This document shows, piece after piece, positions 18,720 through 21,711 of a stretch of DNA of 21,711 bases. Position numbers and translations under genes: made by a program. Each line of letters opens with the position of its first letter. Positions within the stretch are counted from its first letter, which is position 1. The stretch covers positions 1 to 21,711 of the forward strand of contig JWZX01003117.1 of the NCBI GenBank assembly GCA_001275005.1, given 5' to 3'. Origin of the DNA: Chrysochromulina tobinii (Eukaryota > Haptophyta > Prymnesiales > Chrysochromulinaceae). The notes under the pieces are model-generated. The model did not search any database and had not been told where the DNA came from. It saw only the letters and a program-made list of their open reading frames with translations.

Positions 18720-20300
18720 TGCACGCGTCGCTGCGGATCGGGGGCTGCACGTGTCATGGCGCGCACCGAGGGCAGCAGCGACGTCAAAAGAGGATGCGGG
18801 AACGAAGAAGCGTTTGGCGGCGGCGGCGGCGATGGCGGCGAGGTTGGGAGCGGTTGGGGCGGTGGGATGCACCGGCAGGCCGCTGCCGGGATGTGGCACC
18901 TGGTAGGCACCTGGCGCGTCGTGCCCCGGCATCCATCCGGGCGGAGGATAGCCAGCCATGCCGCCGCCCATGCCGCCCATGCCGCCTCCCATGCCGCCTC
19001 CCATGCCGCCGCCAATGCCGCCGCCCATGCCGCCTCCCATGCCGCCGCCCATGCCGCCGCCCATACCGCCTCCCATACCGCCGCCCATGCCGCCGCCCAA
19101 CCATTCCTGTGCAGAGCCGCCTCGCCAGGGACCCGTGCCAGCGACATCAGCGGCCCATCCATTTGCATGCCAGCCGGGAGCCATACCAGCGCCCGGGGCA
19201 GCGCCCGTGGGGCTCAGTCCAGGGGCTCCGGGGAAGCCGCCATGTGGGGGCTGCTGCTGTCCCCAAGACGGCGGCGGCTGTGGGAAGCCCGACTGAGGCG
19301 GCGGCGGCTGCTGCTGCTGCTGCCAGCGCTGCTGCTGCTGCTGTGGCGGCGGCGGCTGCTGCGGCTGCTGCTGCCACTGCTGCGGCGGCGGTGAGCGCAC
19401 TGGCTCAGGTGCGACGGCGACGGGCTCGGCGGCGGGTGCGGCGATGCCGAGCGTGGCTTGGAGGGCGGCCGGCGCGCCCTCGGCCATGCCGAGCGGTAGC
19501 CGCCACAGCCGCGGTCCGAGTGGGTGCCCAAGCTCATGCACCTCGACTGCGTCCGAAAACGTGATCAGTCCGACGAGCGTGGCGGGAGGGAGCTTCGCCA
19601 CCACATTCTCGAGAGTCGTCTGCAACTGCTCGAGCTCCTCCGAGCTGAGCGAGCAGTCGACGACGAAGAGCAGCGCGGCCGTGCTGCAGCTCGCGCCGTC
19701 CTGAGCGCGTTCTGGCAGCACGTACTCGATGGTGGCGTGCGCAGGGTCGAGCTCAGCGGGAGGTGCGTGCGTGTGTGAAGCTGCGGCCGCGAGCGCGGGC
19801 GGCAAGCGCGACCACTCGCCGCAGATCGGGCAGCGCCAGCGCTGCTGCTGCAGGTCCACGTACGCAAACGGGTTGAGCACGGCCGCGCAGTTCTCGCAGC
19901 GCACGGGCTCCTGCGGCAGCCGCTCGAGCTGCTCGATGGGCCGCAGAGGCGTGAAGAGCAGGCCGACCGGCGCGGCGAGTGCCTCCTCTGCCTCGCGTGA
20001 CGAGGGCCACGCGTGCCACGAGAGGCGCACGCCCGTGCGCTCCTCGAGCAGGCCGAAGTCACTCCCTGGCCCTGGCTGGGGCGAGGGCGGCAAGCGCTGC
20101 TGCGGCTCTGGTGGCCGGCGCGGCGGCGGCATCGGCCGCGAGCCTTGCGGCGCCGGAGGCTGCGGCCGGCCATCGGGAGGCGGCCTCGGGGCGCCGTCGC
20201 CTTGCTGCTGTTGGCCGCCACGCCAGCGCAGTAGCGCGGGTCGCGCGTGCGCACCAACGAAGGCGCAGAGCATGAGCACAACGAGCCGCGTCCTTGTCAT
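16896..20300 (-). CDS. SEC23: COPII coat protein SEC23 with signal-like N-terminus and large low-complexity insertions
   Basis: The protein is 1134 residues from the ATG at 20300, against roughly 770 for usual SEC23. The SEC23 start motif GVRLSWHAWPSSR is at about 90-102. The zinc ribbon CENC...CPIC (Cys135, 138, 157, 160) follows, then the trunk (IEYVLPE..., LFVVDCSLSSEELEQL, LVGLITFSDAVEVHELG). Further on are RFFVPASSFDVAAALG, ALLESCLPDGGARAMLFTGGPS, GHAIDLIAASLEETGLHEM, the helical domain (LIFHLRRSPAV...LSPDETAYFRHL) and the gelsolin-like end (ARFPAPEVFECDQYGSKARYLVQKLNP). Arg1108 in SKAR aligns by eye with the GAP arginine finger. Family role: SAR1 GTPase activation and inner-coat assembly at ER exit sites. 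Two insertions (about 285-495 and 517-637) break the trunk. The N-terminus TRTRLVVLMLCAFVGAHA looks like a signal peptide, unexpected for a cytosolic coat protein. An ATG at 20420 would place 40 residues before it. Confidence 0.9.
18685..18718 (-). repeat. GCC trinucleotide run in SEC23
   Basis: This is an uninterrupted GCC-type run on the plus strand, encoding polyalanine in the second trunk insertion. Such runs are prone to length change. Confidence 0.9.
18958..19101 (-). repeat. Gly-Gly-Gly-Met minisatellite in SEC23
   Basis: A roughly 12-bp unit (plus strand atgccgccgccc and close variants) is repeated about a dozen times. It encodes GGGM units with one GGGI and one shortened GGM. It lies inside the first trunk insertion. 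Confidence 0.9.
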
Positions 20301-20849
20301 CGTCGATCGCACCGAAAAGCGACTCCAAAGCGTCGAGGAGGAGCAACGCAGCCTCTGATGACCCTGCGGCACGAGATGACGTGTGTGGTTCGGATCGCGC
20401 TCGGTAAGTCTCGCATGCAATTGGGGGGATGAGGGGAAAGGGGGGACATGTACGTAGGTGGGGATTGGTAGCCAAGACTGTCGAGGCCACTTTTACTACC
20501 GCTGAGCGCGCGTCATAGGATTTCCATGGCTCCTCGCACGCGGGGCTTTCGCGGCCATACGCCGACCGTCCGTCAAGTGCGAGGCGGGGAGGGCGCGAGG
20601 CGGGGCGCGCGCTCGGACATTCTGGTCGAGCGGCGGGCTGGTGAGGGTGGTCAAGCGCTCTCCAGCTCGGAGCGTGCTCACCCATCCCCGGTGGCGTGCG
20701 CGAACGCCAAACGGGCTGTTTGGGCGGCCGCGGCCCAAGGTGGGCGGCGCAGACGGTATGGGTATGGCGCGGGAGCGCCGGCGCGTCGCGCCCACGCACG
20801 ATCGTACGAGCGCGGCAGCGCGCGAGCGTGCGTCCGCCGAAGGCTCTTT
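20301..20849. other. Upstream region of SEC23
   Basis: No convincing gene is visible in this GC-rich stretch. Frames on both strands are open but low in information (Arg, Ala and Pro from GC bias). A CTCTGATGACC match to the ankyrin intron repeat sits at 20353-20363, antisense to SEC23. This region should contain the SEC23 promoter. Confidence 0.4.
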
Positions 20850-21626
20850 CGCGAACGACCTCAGCCAGGCAGCGTTCGAACGCGCGGGCGCCGCAGCCTG
20901 GCAGGCTGCCTTGCTTGATGTTCGCGAGCAGCTCGGCTTGATCTAGCGACATATATCTCGAGTATGTTTTCGGCCTCGGCTCTCCATTCGTCCTTGAGCG
21001 TACAAGGACAAGCCCATCAGCTTTTGCAGCTGCCTCGGCCTCCTCCATTGTGAACGTGTCGCCCTTCCTGCTCTCCCTGCCGCCCGATGGGCGAAATTCC
21101 AAGAAACGCGTAAAGGCTAGACGACACTTGTCATCTTGTAGGTGGGCCGCAAAAATCGGATAGAAGAGGGCCAGGCCAATGATCAGTATGCAGATGACCT
21201 CCCCGGGGCCTCGTATAGGCCGACGTCGACACCCTGGAAGGCGCGTGCGATCTTATACGTGCGATGCGCGCGCAGCAGCCGGCTGCCATGCTCGTCGACA
21301 AGAAGCTCGCCGAGAAACTGGAACACGAACAGGTCGTCCTTATGGAAGACGTGGCCATCCCTCGGCAGGTGGCCATCCCTCGGCAGGTGCGACAAGTCCA
21401 CAGGCCATCCCTCGGCAGGTGCGACAAGTCCAGTGCAGGACTCAACCTGAGCATTGTTACCGTGAATGAATAACTGGAAGGCGTGGGCGAAGCCGTCCGC
21501 GCCGCTCTTGTCCGCCGCCCGATGCGCCATTTGTGCAAGGGCCGCGCCGCGCGAACTCACGGCTTGCATGTCGCATCGTCCGCCATGGGGTCGCATGGTT
21601 AAGGTGAGGTGCCAGCCATGCACCAC
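20850..21626 (-). CDS. Fragmentary membrane protein of unknown family (frame break near 21201)
   Basis: Two minus-strand frames appear to belong together. The upstream one (21626 down to about 21200) contains VFHKDDLFVFQFLGELL and KIARAFQGVDVGLYEAPG, then runs into a stop. The other frame continues from 21198 with a clear transmembrane stretch (VICILIIGLALFYPIFA), then AAHLQDDKCRLAFTRFLEFRPS and the helical EEAEAAAKADGLVLVRS, to about ERAF near 20840. One extra G in the GGGG run (plus 21201-21204) would join them as EAPGE-VICILI. Both ends are uncertain: no ATG is obvious upstream, the 3' end may lie at an intron or stop I cannot place, and tandem repeats lie inside. I do not recognise the family. 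Confidence 0.35.
21210..21245 (-). repeat. 36-bp direct repeat, copy 1
   Basis: It matches 21641-21676 at 35 of 36 bases and codes for RAFQGVDVGLYE on the minus strand. Confidence 0.95.
21351..21432. repeat. Nested 18-bp and 32-bp tandem repeats
   Basis: Two perfect 18-bp units (gtggccatccctcggcag, 21351-21368 and 21369-21386) are followed by a 32-bp unit (21387-21418) that ends in the same 15 bases, and then by the first 14 bases of another 32-bp unit. They are translated as LPRDGH-type repeats in the minus-strand frame. Confidence 0.95.
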
Positions 21627-21640
21627 AGCCTGAGGGCGTG

Positions 21641-21676
21641 CTCGTATAGGCCGACGTCGACGCCCTGGAAGGCGCG
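21641..21676 (-). repeat. 36-bp direct repeat, copy 2
   Basis: This is the second copy of the RAFQGVDVGLYE-coding segment, 431 bp away and close to the window end. It is followed, in minus-strand reading, by unrelated sequence that soon reaches a stop. Homopolymer G runs (21683-21690, 21705-21711) adjoin it. Confidence 0.95.
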
Positions 21677-21711
21677 GGCTGCGGGGGGGGTTGTTATCGA
21701 GTTTGGGGGGG

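Noticed and set aside
17834-19168. 444-codon minus-strand frame within SEC23
   Set aside because: It is an out-of-frame reading of the low-complexity insertions, and the SEC23 frame carries the conserved motifs.
20526-20946. Plus-strand frames upstream of SEC23
   Set aside because: They are Arg/Ala-rich, overlap each other in three frames, and the part near 20850-20946 is antisense to the better-supported minus-strand frame.

Overview
The window looks like nuclear DNA from a GC-rich unicellular alga. A haptophyte is my best guess, with a pelagophyte or other chromist alga as the alternative. The protein families are purely eukaryotic: COPII SEC23, an F-box/LRR protein, ankyrin-RING, SET, a GT47 exostosin-like enzyme, and a 2OG-Fe(II) oxygenase. 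Several N-termini look like secretory or plastid presequences. Genes are dense, on both strands, with short spacers and few introns. No species can be fixed from sequence alone.

Layout. 2-1720 (+): 3' part of an exostosin-like GT47 glycosyltransferase, cut by the window start. 1955-5291 (+): ankyrin-repeat/RING protein, best read as one gene with a 181-bp GC-AG intron at 3518-3698. 5428-5820 (+): small Lys/Arg-rich ORF of unknown role. 6081-7385 (-): F-box/LRR protein with an N-terminal membrane segment. 7764-10131 (-): long coiled-coil protein with a single-base frame break near 7966. 10356-11702 (+): SET-domain protein of the SMYD type without a MYND finger. 11979-12414 (-): small membrane protein with a signal or plastid presequence and another frame break. 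12698-14157 (-): prolyl-4-hydroxylase-like oxygenase with a 113-bp intron bounded by a 25-bp direct repeat. 14428-16107 (+): Lys-rich protein with an SH3/Tudor-like domain. 16108-16895: non-coding, with three perfect 32-bp tandem copies. 16896-20300 (-): SEC23 with a hydrophobic signal-like N-terminus and two very large low-complexity insertions. 20301-21711: no confident gene until a fragmentary minus-strand membrane protein (about 20850-21626), surrounded by repeats at the window end.

The genes do not form a pathway; this is an ordinary eukaryotic neighbourhood. The most interesting signals are at finer scale. One intron is exactly one unit of a direct repeat. Both recognised introns share a 10-bp tandem motif (about TGATGRCCWC). 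SEC23 carries an apparent signal peptide, and an F-box protein appears to be membrane-anchored. Three single-base frame breaks next to short G/C runs suggest either sequencing error or recent gene decay.
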